From Rhodocyclaceae bacterium (GTDB lineage: Bacteria; Pseudomonadota; Gammaproteobacteria; Burkholderiales; Rhodocyclaceae): a stretch of DNA of 47,199 nucleotides. The DNA is taken from NCBI GenBank assembly GCA_028869135.1, contig JAGWTC010000005.1, forward strand, positions 75,175-122,373, given 5' to 3'. Made by a program: the position numbers and the translations under genes. The notes under the pieces are model-generated. The model was given only the letters and a program-made list of their open reading frames with translations, did not search any database and was not told where the DNA came from. Below, piece after piece: positions 23,983 to 33,828 of the stretch (position 1 is its first letter; each line of letters opens with the position of its first letter).

Positions 23983-25860
23983 TCAGGCGCGCTTCCCGCC
24001 CTGCGGCAGCAGCTCGGCCAACTGCTTCAACGGCATCGGGCGACCGATGCAGAATCCTTGCAGCAGATCGCAGCCGTTTTCAAGAAGGCATGCGGCCTGC
24101 GCCTCGGTTTCCACGCCTTCGGCGACGACGCGCAAGCCGAGCGCGTGCGCCATGCTGATGATGCCGGTGACAATGGAGCGGCTGCTGGCCTTGTGCGGCA
24201 GCTCCTGCACGAAGCTCTGATCGATCTTGAGCTTGGACACCGGCAGTTTGGAGAGGTAGCTGAGCGAGGAGTAGCCGGTGCCGAAGTCATCGATGGCGAT
24301 CTTGACGCCGCTGGCGCTGAGGTCGGCCATGATCTGCCGGTATTCGTCCAGCCTGTCCATGAGCACGCTTTCGGTGAGTTCGATTTCGATGTCGCTGGGC
24401 GTCAGCCCCGAGGCATGCAGGGTCCGCATCATGTCCCCGGCGAAGCTGCGGCGCAGGAATTGGCGGCCGGACAGGTTGATGGCCACGGTAGGCACGGCGA
24501 GGCCGCGCTGACGCAGGGCCGTGATGTCGTCGCAAACCTGTTGCAGAACGAAGTCGCCGATATCCGCGATCAGGCCGGATTCCTCCGCCACCGGAATGAA
24601 CTCCGCCGGCGTGATGCTGCTCCCATCCGGGCGAATCCAGCGCACCAGCGCCTCGATGCCGAGCGGCACGCCTCCGGGATCGGCGAGCTGCGGCTGATAC
24701 ATGACCGACAGCTCGCGGTCGCGAATGGCGCGCCGCAAGCCTTCCTCGATATCGAGCCGGCGCCGCACGGCGTTATCGAGCGTGTCGGAGAAGAACTGGT
24801 AATTGCTCTTGCCCAGGCTCTTGGCGTGGTACATCGCAAGATCGGCATGGTGCATCAGGGTCGCCGCCGCTTCGCCGTCGTCCGGCAGCATGGCGATGCC
24901 GATGGAAAAACCGATATGCGCGCTGGCCGCGCCCATGAGAAAAGGCCGCGCGGCCTCCCTGACGAGGTTTTCCGCGACATGAGCGGCGTCAGCCGGGTTG
25001 GACGTATTCACCAGGATCGCGCCGAACTCGTCGCCGCCGAGACGCGCCACCACGTCGGCCGCCCGCAGCGTATAGGTGATGCGGCGGCCGATTTCCTGCA
25101 GAACCAGATCGCCGCTGGCGTGGCCGAAGCGATCGTTGATTTTCTTGAAGCCGTCGACGTCGATGAACAGCAGCGCCGAACCGCCGCCGTCGCGCTGGTG
25201 GCGCAGCACGGTCTGCTCGATCGCGAGCTCGAAGGCATAGCGGTTGGACAGGCCGGTGACGCGATCATAGAGCGCGAGCAGATGCAGGTCGTGCTCGGCC
25301 CGCTTCATGCGGTCGCGCAAGCCGCCGGTGACCATGACGCCAAGCAGGCTGGCAACGCCGATGGTGCCCAGCAGGCTGGCGACGAAGTACAGCATGCTGT
25401 CATAGATGCCGTCCAGCGAAGCGACGACAACCAGGGTGCCGATATCCTCCACGCCGCTGTAAGCGACAGGCACCGTGATGAGCAGTTGCCCGCTGGTAAA
25501 GACATGTCCGACAGACGGGCTGGTTTGGGGCAGGGTGCTGGGCTTTTCCCTGTCGTAATGGGCGAACAGCTCGCCTTCGGGCCCGTAGAGGCCGGTACTC
25601 TGGATATCCGGCGCCTTGGCCATGGCCGCCAACATCTCGTTGCCCATTTGCGGATCGCCCGCCGCCAGCGCAATTGACACATTGGCGCCGACCAGGGTGG
25701 CCTGCATCTCCACTTCGTCCAGCAGCGAACGCCGCTCCTCCACCCAGCGCTCTCCGACCAGGAGGATGAAGGCGATCACCAGCGCAAAGGTCACCACCAG
25801 CGCCGTGCTGGTGGGGAACAAACTGAGCAGCCAGTGACGCGCGGTGCGGGCCGGTTTCAT
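23983..25860 (-). CDS. Membrane GGDEF-EAL protein (cyclic-di-GMP turnover)
   Basis: 625 residues. Two membrane helices (about 17-37 and 155-180) enclose a periplasmic sensor of about 115 residues (CHASE8-like by position and size). GGDEF domain: GGDEF intact at 275-279 with the inhibitory-site RAAD at 266-269. EAL domain: EALVRW (403-408), NLSGRQF, ELTES, DDFGTGYSSL, KIDQSFV and AEGVET are all present, so both synthesis and hydrolysis look possible; one activity may dominate. It ends 18 bp from the converging metF, again without a clear terminator. The second cyclic-di-GMP gene flanking the ahcY unit. Confidence 0.95.
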   Translation of the reverse strand: MKPARTARHWLLSLFPTSTALVVTFALVIAFILLVGERWVEERRSLLDEVEMQATLVGANVSIALAAGDPQMGNEMLAAMAKAPDIQSTGLYGPEGELFAHYDREKPSTLPQTSPSVGHVFTSGQLLITVPVAYSGVEDIGTLVVVASLDGIYDSMLYFVASLLGTIGVASLLGVMVTGGLRDRMKRAEHDLHLLALYDRVTGLSNRYAFELAIEQTVLRHQRDGGGSALLFIDVDGFKKINDRFGHASGDLVLQEIGRRITYTLRAADVVARLGGDEFGAILVNTSNPADAAHVAENLVREAARPFLMGAASAHIGFSIGIAMLPDDGEAAATLMHHADLAMYHAKSLGKSNYQFFSDTLDNAVRRRLDIEEGLRRAIRDRELSVMYQPQLADPGGVPLGIEALVRWIRPDGSSITPAEFIPVAEESGLIADIGDFVLQQVCDDITALRQRGLAVPTVAINLSGRQFLRRSFAGDMMRTLHASGLTPSDIEIELTESVLMDRLDEYRQIMADLSASGVKIAIDDFGTGYSSLSYLSKLPVSKLKIDQSFVQELPHKASSRSIVTGIISMAHALGLRVVAEGVETEAQAACLLENGCDLLQGFCIGRPMPLKQLAELLPQGGKRA

Positions 25861-25917
25861 GGAGGAACGGAGTCGAGGAGCGTAGTTATTTCAGCCTAGC
25901 AGCCGTGCCGGCCGATG

Positions 25918-25985
25918 TTTTCTGAATATGCGGAAAACTGCAAATTTGATTAATTTTAACAGATATTTAGCTGCAATCGATGGGG
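25918..25985. other. AT-rich spacer upstream of the GGDEF-EAL gene
   Basis: A markedly AT-rich patch in an otherwise GC-rich window, between the GGDEF-EAL start and the 3' end of the leftward EamA gene. It may act as a promoter-upstream element or a nucleoid-protein site for the leftward gene. I cannot fix a -35/-10 pair in it. Confidence 0.4.
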
Positions 25986-25987
25986 CT

Positions 25988-26908
25988 TCAGCGGCGGCCG
26001 ATCAGCATGACGCCGCCGGCGACCAGCACCATTCCGGACAGTTGGGGCAGCGACAGCGGTTCGCTCAAAAGCCACCAGCCGAGGAGGATGGTGATCAGGG
26101 GTCCGGTCGAGCCGATCAGGGCCGCGCTGGGCGCCCCGATGCGGCGGATGGCCGCCGACAGGGCAAACACCGGGATGATGGTCGAGAACAAGGCCATGCA
26201 CAGCGCCAGCAGCTGCGTGTGCAGCGGCTGGGCGAGTGCCGCCAGGGGGGTGCTGGCGACGAAGTGCAGCAGCATGATGCCGGTGGAAACCAGCATGGCC
26301 AGCGCGGTGAAGCGTTGCGTGCCGATCTCCCCGATCATGCGGCCGGCGCCGACCAGATAGAGGGCGTAGCAGACGGCAGAGGCGAAGACGAAGCCGCCGC
26401 CCAGCCAGATGGTCTGATTGTCGGCGGAGAAATCGAGATCGTGCAAGAAGGCCGCGCCTATGCCCAGATAGCAGAGGGCGCAGGCAACAAATTTGCGAGG
26501 CGTGAGCCTTTCGCCGAAGAACAGGATGCTGAGCAGCAGTGTCAGCGTTGGGTAGGTCGCCAGCACCAGCCGCTCCAGTCCGGCGCTGATGTGCTGCAGG
26601 CCGATGAAATCCAGGAGGCTGGCGCCGTAGTAGCCGAGCATGCCAAGCACCGTGACGATCAGCCATTGGCGCGGCGTCAGCAAATGCCGGCCCCGCGATT
26701 CCCGCCAGGCAATCCACGCGAAAACAGGCAGTGAATACAGCATGCGCAGCGCCAGCAGCGTGAGCGCGCCCAGCTCGATGGGGCTGGGCACGGCATAGGC
26801 GAGCTTGACCAGAATGGCCTTGAAGGAAAAACCGACGGCGGCGATCAGGGCCAGCAGGAGCCCCAGCGATCTTCCGGTTCTGGCCGCGGGGGCGTTCGAA
26901 TCGCTCAG
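25988..26908 (-). CDS. EamA/DMT family transporter, probable CTG start
   Basis: 306 residues if translation starts at CTG 26908; ten membrane helices and two EamA repeats as in drug/metabolite transporters. The first ATG/GTG/TTG in frame is GTG 26791, which would remove the first helix ([27 protein letters not shown]), clearly transporter-like and in the same frame. CTG 26908 overlaps the stop of the upstream HerA-like gene (CTGA), exactly where an ATGA junction would be expected, giving [12 protein letters not shown]. Non-standard start, sequence error and a truncated protein are the alternatives. The substrate is unknown. Confidence 0.8.
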   Translation of the reverse strand: MSDSNAPAARTGRSLGLLLALIAAVGFSFKAILVKLAYAVPSPIELGALTLLALRMLYSLPVFAWIAWRESRGRHLLTPRQWLIVTVLGMLGYYGASLLDFIGLQHISAGLERLVLATYPTLTLLLSILFFGERLTPRKFVACALCYLGIGAAFLHDLDFSADNQTIWLGGGFVFASAVCYALYLVGAGRMIGEIGTQRFTALAMLVSTGIMLLHFVASTPLAALAQPLHTQLLALCMALFSTIIPVFALSAAIRRIGAPSAALIGSTGPLITILLGWWLLSEPLSLPQLSGMVLVAGGVMLIGRR

Positions 26909-28413
26909 CGCCGTCGCCCCCCGAGAATGGAACCGAGCACGCCGCGCACGATTTCGCGGCCCAATTGCGAGCCGATGGAGCGTGCGGCGCTCTTGACTGC
27001 GGCTTCGGCGGCGCTTTGGCGCCTTCCACCGCTGCCGCCGCCGAAGATGTCGCCAAGGACTTCGCCGAAGCCCCCGCCGGCGTCTCCCGCGGGAGGCTGC
27101 GTAGGTGCCGCTTGCGGCTTTTGCCCTGCGGGTGCGGCCGCAGGGCCCTTGAGTTTTTCGTAGGCCGATTCACGGTCGACTGCCGCTTCATAATGCCCGA
27201 ACAGCAGCGAGCCCTTGATCCTGGCGGCGCGCTCTTCGGCCGTCAGCGGGCCGATGCGCGAGGCGGGCGGCAGCACGAAGGCGCGCTCGACCATGCCGGG
27301 GCGGCCCTGCTCGTCGAGCAGCGACACCAGCGCCTCGCCGACGCCGAGCTCGGTAATGGCCGTTTCGGCATCGACCTTGGGATTGGCGCGCAAGGTTTCT
27401 GCGGCGGCCTTGACCGCCTTCTGGTCGCGCGGGGTGAAGGCGCGCAGCGCATGCTGGACGCGATTGCCGAGCTGGCCCAGAATCTTGTCGGGGATGTCGA
27501 GCGGATTCTGCGTGACGAAGAACACGCCCACGCCCTTGGAGCGGATCAGGCGCACGACCTGTTCGACCTTCTCAAGGAGCGCCGGTGGCGCATCATTGAA
27601 GAGCAGGTGCGCCTCATCGAAGAAGAACACCAGCTTCGGCTTGTCCAGATCGCCGGCCTCGGGCAGGTGCTCGAACAGCTCGGACAGCAGCCACAGCAGG
27701 AAGGTCGCGTAGAGGCGCGGATTGTTCATTAGCTGTTCGGCAGCCAGGATATTCACCATGCCGCGGCCGTCAGCGTCGGTCTGCATCAGGTCGGCGATGT
27801 CCAGCATGGGCTCGCCGAAGAACTTGTCGCCACCCTGCTCCTCAAGCTGCAACAGACCGCGCTGGATGGCGCCGATGGACGCAGCGGAAACGTTGCCGTA
27901 ATCGGTGGTGTATTGCCGCGCGTTCTCGCCGACATGCTGGACCATGGCCCTCAGATCCTTCAGGTCGAGCAGCAGCAAGCCCTGATCGTCGGCGATCTTG
28001 AAGACGAGCTGCAGCACACCCTCCTGGGTGTCGTTGAGGTTCAGCAGGCGGCCGAGCAGCAGCGGGCCGAGGTCGGAAATCGTGGCACGCACCGGATGGC
28101 CGCCGGTGCCGAACACGTCCCAGAACACCACGCCGTTGGCCTTGGGCATCCAGTCGGTAATGCCGAGCTTGTCGAGCCGCTTCTGGAATTTTTCGCCCGC
28201 GACGCCGGCCGCACCCAGGCCCGAGAGGTCGCCCTTCACGTCGGCCATGAAGATCGGCACGCCCACCGAGGCCAACTGCTCGGCCAGCGTCTGCAGCGTC
28301 ACGGTCTTGCCGGTGCCAGTGGCGCCGGTGATCAGGCCGTGGCGATTGGCGAGGGCGGGCAGCAGTTCAAGCGTTGCATCGGCAGCGCGTGCGATGGGCA
28401 GCGGTTTGACCAT
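26905..28413 (-). CDS. HerA-like ATPase, DUF853 family
   Basis: 502 residues. Walker A GATGTGKT at about 30-37 and Walker [13 protein letters not shown] in the middle, with a [29 protein letters not shown] sensor segment; these mark the YjgR/DUF853 branch of HerA/FtsK-type P-loop ATPases. The C-terminus has a Gly/Pro/Ala-rich linker and a conserved [21 protein letters not shown] tail. The cellular role is not established for the family. Its stop overlaps the start of the EamA transporter gene. Divergent from yebC. Confidence 0.9.
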   Translation of the reverse strand: MVKPLPIARAADATLELLPALANRHGLITGATGTGKTVTLQTLAEQLASVGVPIFMADVKGDLSGLGAAGVAGEKFQKRLDKLGITDWMPKANGVVFWDVFGTGGHPVRATISDLGPLLLGRLLNLNDTQEGVLQLVFKIADDQGLLLLDLKDLRAMVQHVGENARQYTTDYGNVSAASIGAIQRGLLQLEEQGGDKFFGEPMLDIADLMQTDADGRGMVNILAAEQLMNNPRLYATFLLWLLSELFEHLPEAGDLDKPKLVFFFDEAHLLFNDAPPALLEKVEQVVRLIRSKGVGVFFVTQNPLDIPDKILGQLGNRVQHALRAFTPRDQKAVKAAAETLRANPKVDAETAITELGVGEALVSLLDEQGRPGMVERAFVLPPASRIGPLTAEERAARIKGSLLFGHYEAAVDRESAYEKLKGPAAAPAGQKPQAAPTQPPAGDAGGGFGEVLGDIFGGGSGGRRQSAAEAAVKSAARSIGSQLGREIVRGVLGSILGGRRR

Positions 28414-28510
28414 GGAGGTTCCTGTCGGGCGAGGTGGGATGGGGGATCACGAATGGTAGAATTCTGCCACTCAATTTTTGCCGTATTCAACGAGAACCAA
28501 GGAAATTATT

Positions 28511-29236
28511 ATGGCCGGACACAGTAAATGGGCCAATATCCAGCATCGCAAGGGCCGTCAGGACGAGAAGCGCGGTCGCGTTTTCTCCCGTATCGCCAAG
28601 GAAATCACCGTCGCGGCCAAGATGGGCGGCGGTGATCCCGGTTTCAATCCGCGCCTGCGCATGGCCGTGGACAAGGGCAAGGGCGTGAACATGCCGGCCG
28701 ACAATATCGACCGTGCCATCAAGAAGGGCACCGGCGAGCTCGAGGGCGTCGATTACGTTGAAATCCGCTACGAAGGCTACGGTATTGGTGGCGCCGCGAT
28801 CATTGTTGATTGCCTGACCGACAACAAGACCCGTACCGTTGCCGAAGTGCGTCACGCCTTCAACAAGTACGGCGGCAATATGGGGACCGACGGTTGCGTG
28901 TCCTTCATGTTCGACCACATCGGCCAGTTTCTGTTTGCACCGGGCACGGATGAGGATGCGCTGATGGAAGCCGCACTGGAAGCCGGCGCCGAGGATGTGA
29001 CGACCAACGAAGATGGCTCCATCGAGGTCATCAGTGGCTTTACCGAATACCTTTCGGTCAAGGAAGCGCTGGAAAAGGCCGGCTTCAAGGCCGAGGTTTC
29101 CGAAGTGACGATGCGGCCGCAGAACGAAGTCAGCTTCAGCGGTGAAGATGCCGCCAAGATGCAGAAGCTGCTCGACGCGCTCGAAGACCTCGACGACGTG
29201 CAGGACGTCTACACTTCCGCCTCTATCGAAGAGTAA
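28511..29236 (+). CDS. yebC: YebC/PmpR-family protein
   Basis: 241 residues from ATG 28511 ([23 protein letters not shown]), the family's standard N-terminus; an in-frame start 33 bp upstream is rejected. Annotated as a transcriptional regulator; some members have been shown to bind ribosomes and help translation. [17 protein letters not shown] and [23 protein letters not shown] are diagnostic. The usual partner ruvC follows here after an EamA gene. First gene of a long rightward run. Confidence 0.96.
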   Translation: MAGHSKWANIQHRKGRQDEKRGRVFSRIAKEITVAAKMGGGDPGFNPRLRMAVDKGKGVNMPADNIDRAIKKGTGELEGVDYVEIRYEGYGIGGAAIIVDCLTDNKTRTVAEVRHAFNKYGGNMGTDGCVSFMFDHIGQFLFAPGTDEDALMEAALEAGAEDVTTNEDGSIEVISGFTEYLSVKEALEKAGFKAEVSEVTMRPQNEVSFSGEDAAKMQKLLDALEDLDDVQDVYTSASIEE

Positions 29237-29239
29237 GCG

Positions 29240-30109
29240 GTGTTGCGCAACGACGCGGCAAACTGGGCCCGGTTCGCGCCGGGCCTTTTTGTTTTGCTCT
29301 GGAGCACGGGCTTTATTGGCGCCAAGTACGGCTTGCCGCATGCCGAGCCGCTGACCTTCCTGTTTGTCCGTTACCTGCTGGTCATCAGTGCTTTCGCCGT
29401 CATTGCCTGGGCGAGCGGCGCGCCCTGGCCGCGCCAGTGGCGTGAATGGGGGCACATAGGTGTCGCCGGTCTCCTGCTGCATGGGGTCTATCTGGGAGGC
29501 GTTTTTGTCGCCATCCATCAAGGCTTGCCGGCGGGTATCGTGAGTCTCGTCGCCGGGCTGCAGCCTCTGCTGACAGCGGCCATGGCTGGCGTGCTCTTGC
29601 GGGAAGGTGTGGCGCCGCGGCAGTGGATCGGGCTGGTGCTCGGCCTGGTTGGCGCAGCCTTGGTGCTGTCGGGGCGCATTGCCGGTGGCGCAGGTTTGTC
29701 CGGTCTGCTGGCGGCTGTGCTGGGCTTGCTCGGCATTACGGCCGGTACCATGTACCAGAAACGATTCTGTCCGAGTTTTGACTGGCGCAGCGGCGCTGTC
29801 GCTCAATTCCTTCCGGCTGCGATTGTGACCGGTATTGTTGCAGCCGTGACCGAAAGTATGCAGGTCGAGTGGAACGGCGATTTCGTGTTTGCACTGTGTT
29901 GGCTTGTGCTGGTAGTCTCGATCGGCGCGATCAGTCTGCTGAACTATCTGATTCGCTCCGGCTCGGCCGTAAATGTGGCGAGCCTCTTCTATCTGGTGCC
30001 GGCGTCGACTGCGGTCATCGCCTGGTTGATGTTCGACGAAACCCTGTCGCCGCTTGCAATCGGCGGCATGGGCCTGAGCTTGTGGGGCGTATCGCTGGCG
30101 CGCAAATGA
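29240..30109 (+). CDS. EamA/DMT family transporter
   Basis: 289 residues with about ten membrane helices and two EamA halves ([29 protein letters not shown] in the first; [37 protein letters not shown] in the second). It starts with GTG 29240 (TTG 29243 is next), 3 bp after the yebC stop, and ends in an ATGA overlap with ruvC. The substrate is unknown. It is an insertion between yebC and ruvC, genes often adjacent, and is unrelated in sequence detail to the other EamA gene at 25988. Confidence 0.92.
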   Translation: MLRNDAANWARFAPGLFVLLWSTGFIGAKYGLPHAEPLTFLFVRYLLVISAFAVIAWASGAPWPRQWREWGHIGVAGLLLHGVYLGGVFVAIHQGLPAGIVSLVAGLQPLLTAAMAGVLLREGVAPRQWIGLVLGLVGAALVLSGRIAGGAGLSGLLAAVLGLLGITAGTMYQKRFCPSFDWRSGAVAQFLPAAIVTGIVAAVTESMQVEWNGDFVFALCWLVLVVSIGAISLLNYLIRSGSAVNVASLFYLVPASTAVIAWLMFDETLSPLAIGGMGLSLWGVSLARK

Positions 30110-30657
30110 GTGAGATCGTTCGTATCCTTGGCATCGACCCCGGCCTGCGCGTGACGGGCTTCGGCGTCATCGAAGCCCGTGGCAGCAAGCTTAGTTACGT
30201 CGCCAGCGGCGTGATCAAGACGCCGGGCGACGAAAATCTGCCCGAGCGCATCAAGGTCATTCTCGACGGTATTGCCGAAGTGGTGCAGACCTATACGCCC
30301 AGGCAGGCGGCGATCGAGAAGGTCTTCGTCAACGTCAATCCCCAATCCACGCTGCTGCTCGGTCAGGCGCGCGGCGCTGCGATCAGCGCGCTGGTGCTGG
30401 CGGATCTGCCGGTGTCCGAATACACCGCCTTGCAGGTCAAGCAGGCCGTGGTTGGGCACGGCAAGGCCGCCAAGGAACAGGTGCAGGCGATGATCGTGCG
30501 TCTGTTGTCTCTGCCGGGCGAGCCCTCGTCTGACGCCGCCGATGCGCTGGCTTGCGCCATCGCCCATGCGCATGGCGGACAAGGCCTGGGCAGTATTGCG
30601 ACCGCTGGCCTGCGCGTGCGCGGCGGTCGACTTATCGAAAAAGGGAGAAAGTCTTGA
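30106..30657 (+). CDS. ruvC: Holliday junction resolvase RuvC
   Basis: 183 residues from ATG 30106. Cleaves Holliday junctions brought by RuvAB. The four acidic catalytic residues are visible: Asp11 (GIDPGLR), Glu71 (AIEKVF), Asp143 and Asp146 (SSDAADALA). It overlaps the upstream transporter gene by ATGA and ruvA downstream by TTGA. Confidence 0.97.
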   Translation: MSEIVRILGIDPGLRVTGFGVIEARGSKLSYVASGVIKTPGDENLPERIKVILDGIAEVVQTYTPRQAAIEKVFVNVNPQSTLLLGQARGAAISALVLADLPVSEYTALQVKQAVVGHGKAAKEQVQAMIVRLLSLPGEPSSDAADALACAIAHAHGGQGLGSIATAGLRVRGGRLIEKGRKS

Positions 30658-31244
30658 TCGGACGCATCAGCGGCATTCTTGCCGAAAAGAACCCGCCGCA
30701 AATCCTCGTCGATGTCGGCGGCGTCGGCTACGAGATCGACGTGCCCATGAGCAGCTTCTACAACCTGCCGAATATCGGCGACAAGGTGACGCTGCTGACA
30801 GAGTTCATCGTGCGCGAGGACGCGCAACTGCTGTTCGGCTTTCTCACGCACGACGAGCGCATCACCTTCCGCCAGCTGCTCAAGGTGTCCGGCGTCGGCG
30901 CACGCACCGCGCTGGCCGTGCTTTCCGGCATGTCGGTCGGCGATCTGGCGCATGCCGTGGCCATGCAGGAGGTCGGCCGTCTGACCAAGGTGCCGGGTAT
31001 AGGCAAGAAGACCGCCGAGCGTCTGCTGCTCGAACTCAAGGGCAAGTTGCCGACAGCGCCGGGCATGGCTGCCGGCGGCTCGGCGCCTGTGTATGTGCCG
31101 AATGTCAGCGGCGACATTCTGAATGCGCTGATGGCGCTCGGCTACAACGAACGCGAAGCCTTGTCGGCGATGAAGGGGCTGCCCGAAGATGTAACAGTAA
31201 GTGACGGTATCCGCCAAGCGCTGAAGCTGCTGGGCAAGGGCTGA
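30654..31244 (+). CDS. ruvA: Holliday junction helicase subunit RuvA
   Basis: 196 residues from TTG 30654 (first residues read [11 protein letters not shown] after the start), overlapping the ruvC stop as TTGA and preceded by AAGGGAGA. Domain I (OB fold, 1-65), the helix-hairpin-helix motifs [15 protein letters not shown] and [15 protein letters not shown], and the C-terminal domain binding RuvB ([15 protein letters not shown]) are all present. Longer upstream readings lie in ruvC and are rejected. Confidence 0.96.
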   Translation: MIGRISGILAEKNPPQILVDVGGVGYEIDVPMSSFYNLPNIGDKVTLLTEFIVREDAQLLFGFLTHDERITFRQLLKVSGVGARTALAVLSGMSVGDLAHAVAMQEVGRLTKVPGIGKKTAERLLLELKGKLPTAPGMAAGGSAPVYVPNVSGDILNALMALGYNEREALSAMKGLPEDVTVSDGIRQALKLLGKG

Positions 31245-31258
31245 TAAACTTACAGACC

Positions 31259-32317
31259 ATGGCGATCCAGACCGATCAATTTGCTGAGCGCGTTATTTCC
31301 GCTGCTCCGGAATCCTCGCAGGAGGAAGCGCTTGAGCGCGCCCTGCGGCCGAAGAAGCTGGCCGAATACGTCGGCCAGCAGAAGGTGCGCGGCCAGCTCG
31401 AAATCTTCATCGAGGCAGCCAGGAAGCGCAAGGAGTCGCTCGATCACGTGCTCCTGTTCGGCCCGCCGGGCCTGGGCAAGACCACGCTGGCCCACATCAT
31501 TGCCCACGAGATGGGCGTCAATCTGCGCCAGACCTCGGGACCGGTGCTGGAGCGCGCCGGCGATCTGGCCGCGATCCTGACCAATCTCGAACCGCACGAC
31601 GTGCTGTTCATCGACGAGATCCACCGTCTCTCGCCTGTGGTCGAGGAAATTCTCTACCCCGCGCTGGAAGACTTTCAGATCGACATCATGATCGGCGAAG
31701 GGCCTTCGGCCCGCTCGGTCAAGCTTGATCTGCCGCCCTTCACCCTGGTCGGCGCGACCACGCGCGCCGGCATGCTGACCAATCCCTTGCGCGACCGCTT
31801 CGGCATTGTGTCGCGCCTTGAGTTCTATACGCCGGATGAGCTGGCGCTGATCGTCAGCCGCTCGGCGGGCCTGCTTGGCTGCGCCATCGCCGATGAGGGC
31901 GCCACTGAAATCGCCAGACGTTCGCGCGGCACGCCGCGCATCGCCAATCGTCTGCTGCGCCGCGTGCGCGATTTCGCCGAGGTGAAATCCGACGGCAAGG
32001 TAACGCAGGCGGTGGCGGATTCCGCGCTGGCCATGCTCGACGTCGATCATCTCGGTCTTGACCTGATGGACCGCAAACTGCTCTCCGCCGTGCTCGAAAA
32101 GTTCGGCGGCGGCCCGGTCGGCGTCGACAATCTGGCGGCTGCCATCGGCGAGGCACGCGACACCATCGAGGATGTGCTCGAACCGTATCTGATCCAGCAG
32201 GGCTATTTGCAACGCACGCCACGCGGCCGTATCGCCACGCCGTCGATCTGGCACCACTTCGGGCTGGCGGCTCCGAATACGAGCCCGAGTGGCGAGCTCT
32301 GGAAGGATCCGGTTTGA
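31259..32317 (+). CDS. ruvB: Holliday junction branch-migration ATPase RuvB
   Basis: 352 residues. Hexameric AAA+ motor for branch migration with RuvA. Walker [10 protein letters not shown], Walker B LFIDEIHR, sensor GATTRAG and arginine finger region LRDRFG are visible, followed by the winged-helix C-terminus ([13 protein letters not shown]). It follows ruvA by 14 bp and overlaps ybgC by TTGA. Confidence 0.98.
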   Translation: MAIQTDQFAERVISAAPESSQEEALERALRPKKLAEYVGQQKVRGQLEIFIEAARKRKESLDHVLLFGPPGLGKTTLAHIIAHEMGVNLRQTSGPVLERAGDLAAILTNLEPHDVLFIDEIHRLSPVVEEILYPALEDFQIDIMIGEGPSARSVKLDLPPFTLVGATTRAGMLTNPLRDRFGIVSRLEFYTPDELALIVSRSAGLLGCAIADEGATEIARRSRGTPRIANRLLRRVRDFAEVKSDGKVTQAVADSALAMLDVDHLGLDLMDRKLLSAVLEKFGGGPVGVDNLAAAIGEARDTIEDVLEPYLIQQGYLQRTPRGRIATPSIWHHFGLAAPNTSPSGELWKDPV

Positions 32318-32730
32318 GCGAGTTTTGCTTGCCGGTGCGCGTGTATTACGAAGACACCGATGCCGCCGGCGTGGTGTATTACGCCAATTACCTGCGTTTT
32401 ATCGAAAGAGCGCGCACCGACTGGTTGCGTACACTGGGCGTGGATCAAGGCGCCTTGATGGAAAGCCACGGCGTCGCCTTTGCGGTGCGTTCGCTGGAGG
32501 CGGAATACCTCAAGCCCGGCCGGCTCGACGATGAACTCATCGTGCGCAGCACGCTCGAAGAGGTGGGTCGGGCCCAGGTCGTGTTTCGCCAGAACGTGAT
32601 GCGTGGCGAAGAATTGTTGTTTTCGGCGCGCGTGCGCGTGGTCAGTTTCGATCCCGTCACGGCGCGCGCCGCGGCGATTCCGAAAGATATTCAGGAAAAA
32701 TTCAAGATACTGGAGAAAGTCGTTTCATGA
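32314..32730 (+). CDS. ybgC: Tol-Pal acyl-CoA thioesterase YbgC
   Basis: 138 residues, starting at TTG 32314 that overlaps the ruvB stop (TTGA). A hotdog-fold thioesterase; the catalytic [24 protein letters not shown] motif with its Asp is intact. The gene normally opens the tol-pal cluster; its link to Tol function is by gene order and reported interaction with lipid enzymes, not by structure. ATGA overlap with tolQ. Confidence 0.95.
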   Translation: MSEFCLPVRVYYEDTDAAGVVYYANYLRFIERARTDWLRTLGVDQGALMESHGVAFAVRSLEAEYLKPGRLDDELIVRSTLEEVGRAQVVFRQNVMRGEELLFSARVRVVSFDPVTARAAAIPKDIQEKFKILEKVVS

Positions 32731-33404
32731 ACGTTACACAGGATCTGTCCATTCTCGAGCTGGTTGCGCATGCCAGCCTCGTGGTCAAGCTGGTCATGCT
32801 GCTTTTGCTGGCCGTGTCCTTTCAGTCCTGGTACTGGATATTCCGCAAGAGTTTTGCGATCCGCGCTTCACGCAAACACACGACCGATTTCGAGCGCGAA
32901 TTCTGGAGCGGCGGTGATCTCAACAGCCTGTACCAGAGCGCGGTCAACAACCGCCACGAAACCGGTGCCATGGAGCGAATCTTCGAGGCGGGATATCGCG
33001 AATTCACCAAGCTGCGCGCTCAGCGTGCGCTGGATCCGGCCACCATCGTGGACGGCGCGCGCCGCGCCATGCGCGCCACCTATCAGCGCGAGATCGATGA
33101 TCTGGAGGCGCATCTGGCCTTCCTCGCTTCGGTCGGCTCGGTATCGCCCTATGTCGGCCTGTTCGGCACCGTGTGGGGCATCATGCACGCCTTCCGCGGC
33201 CTCTCGTCGATGGCGACGGCCACGCTCGCAGCGGTTGCGCCCGGTATCGCCGAAGCGCTCGTCGCAACCGCCATCGGCCTGTTCGCCGCAATTCCCGCGG
33301 TAGTCGCCTATAACCGCTTCGCCCACGACGTGGACCGCATCTCGGTACGTTTCGAGAGCTTCATGGAAGAGTTCTCTAACATTCTGCAGAGGCAGATGAA
33401 GTAA
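32727..33404 (+). CDS. tolQ: Tol-Pal inner membrane protein TolQ
   Basis: 225 residues with three membrane helices: one near the N-terminus (about 14-34) and two in the second half (about 130-155 and 170-195) within the conserved GLFGTVWGIMHAF and VAPGIAEALVATAIGLFAAIPAV. TolQ with TolR forms the proton-driven motor that energises TolA. Starts in an ATGA overlap with ybgC and ends in a TAATG overlap with tolR. Confidence 0.97.
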   Translation: MNVTQDLSILELVAHASLVVKLVMLLLLAVSFQSWYWIFRKSFAIRASRKHTTDFEREFWSGGDLNSLYQSAVNNRHETGAMERIFEAGYREFTKLRAQRALDPATIVDGARRAMRATYQREIDDLEAHLAFLASVGSVSPYVGLFGTVWGIMHAFRGLSSMATATLAAVAPGIAEALVATAIGLFAAIPAVVAYNRFAHDVDRISVRFESFMEEFSNILQRQMK

Positions 33405-33820
33405 TGCCGAGAAAGAGCCGCAGACTGATGAATCAGATCAACGTCGTGCCGTATATCGACGTGATGCTGGTGCTGCTCATCATCTTCATGGTCACCGCGC
33501 CGATGATCCAGCCGGGCAGCGTTGATCTGCCCAGCGTCGGCAAGTCGGCCCAGCCGCCGGTGGCACCGCTGGAAATCACGGTCAAGGCCGACGGCACGTT
33601 GACCCTGCGCGACCGCAGCAGCAACAGCAGCGAAAACGAGCTGAGCAAATCCGAGCTGGCGCAGCGCGTGCGCGCCGCACAGCAGAAGAACCCCGAGCAG
33701 GCCGTGCTGATTGCCGGCGACAAGAGCGTCCGTTACGAGGCGGTGCTTGGCGTCATGGACGAGCTGCAGCGCCAGCAGGTGGCCAAGATCGGCCTGCTGG
33801 TGCAACCGGGCAAGCAATAA
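33404..33820 (+). CDS. tolR: Tol-Pal inner membrane protein TolR
   Basis: 138 residues. One membrane helix carrying the proton-path Asp19 (VVPYIDVMLVLLIIFMV), then a periplasmic domain of the ExbD/TolR type ending in KIGLLVQPGK. Starts inside the tolQ stop (TAATG) and lies 8 bp from tolA. Confidence 0.97.
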   Translation: MPRKSRRLMNQINVVPYIDVMLVLLIIFMVTAPMIQPGSVDLPSVGKSAQPPVAPLEITVKADGTLTLRDRSSNSSENELSKSELAQRVRAAQQKNPEQAVLIAGDKSVRYEAVLGVMDELQRQQVAKIGLLVQPGKQ

Positions 33821-33828
33821 GGTCAGAG

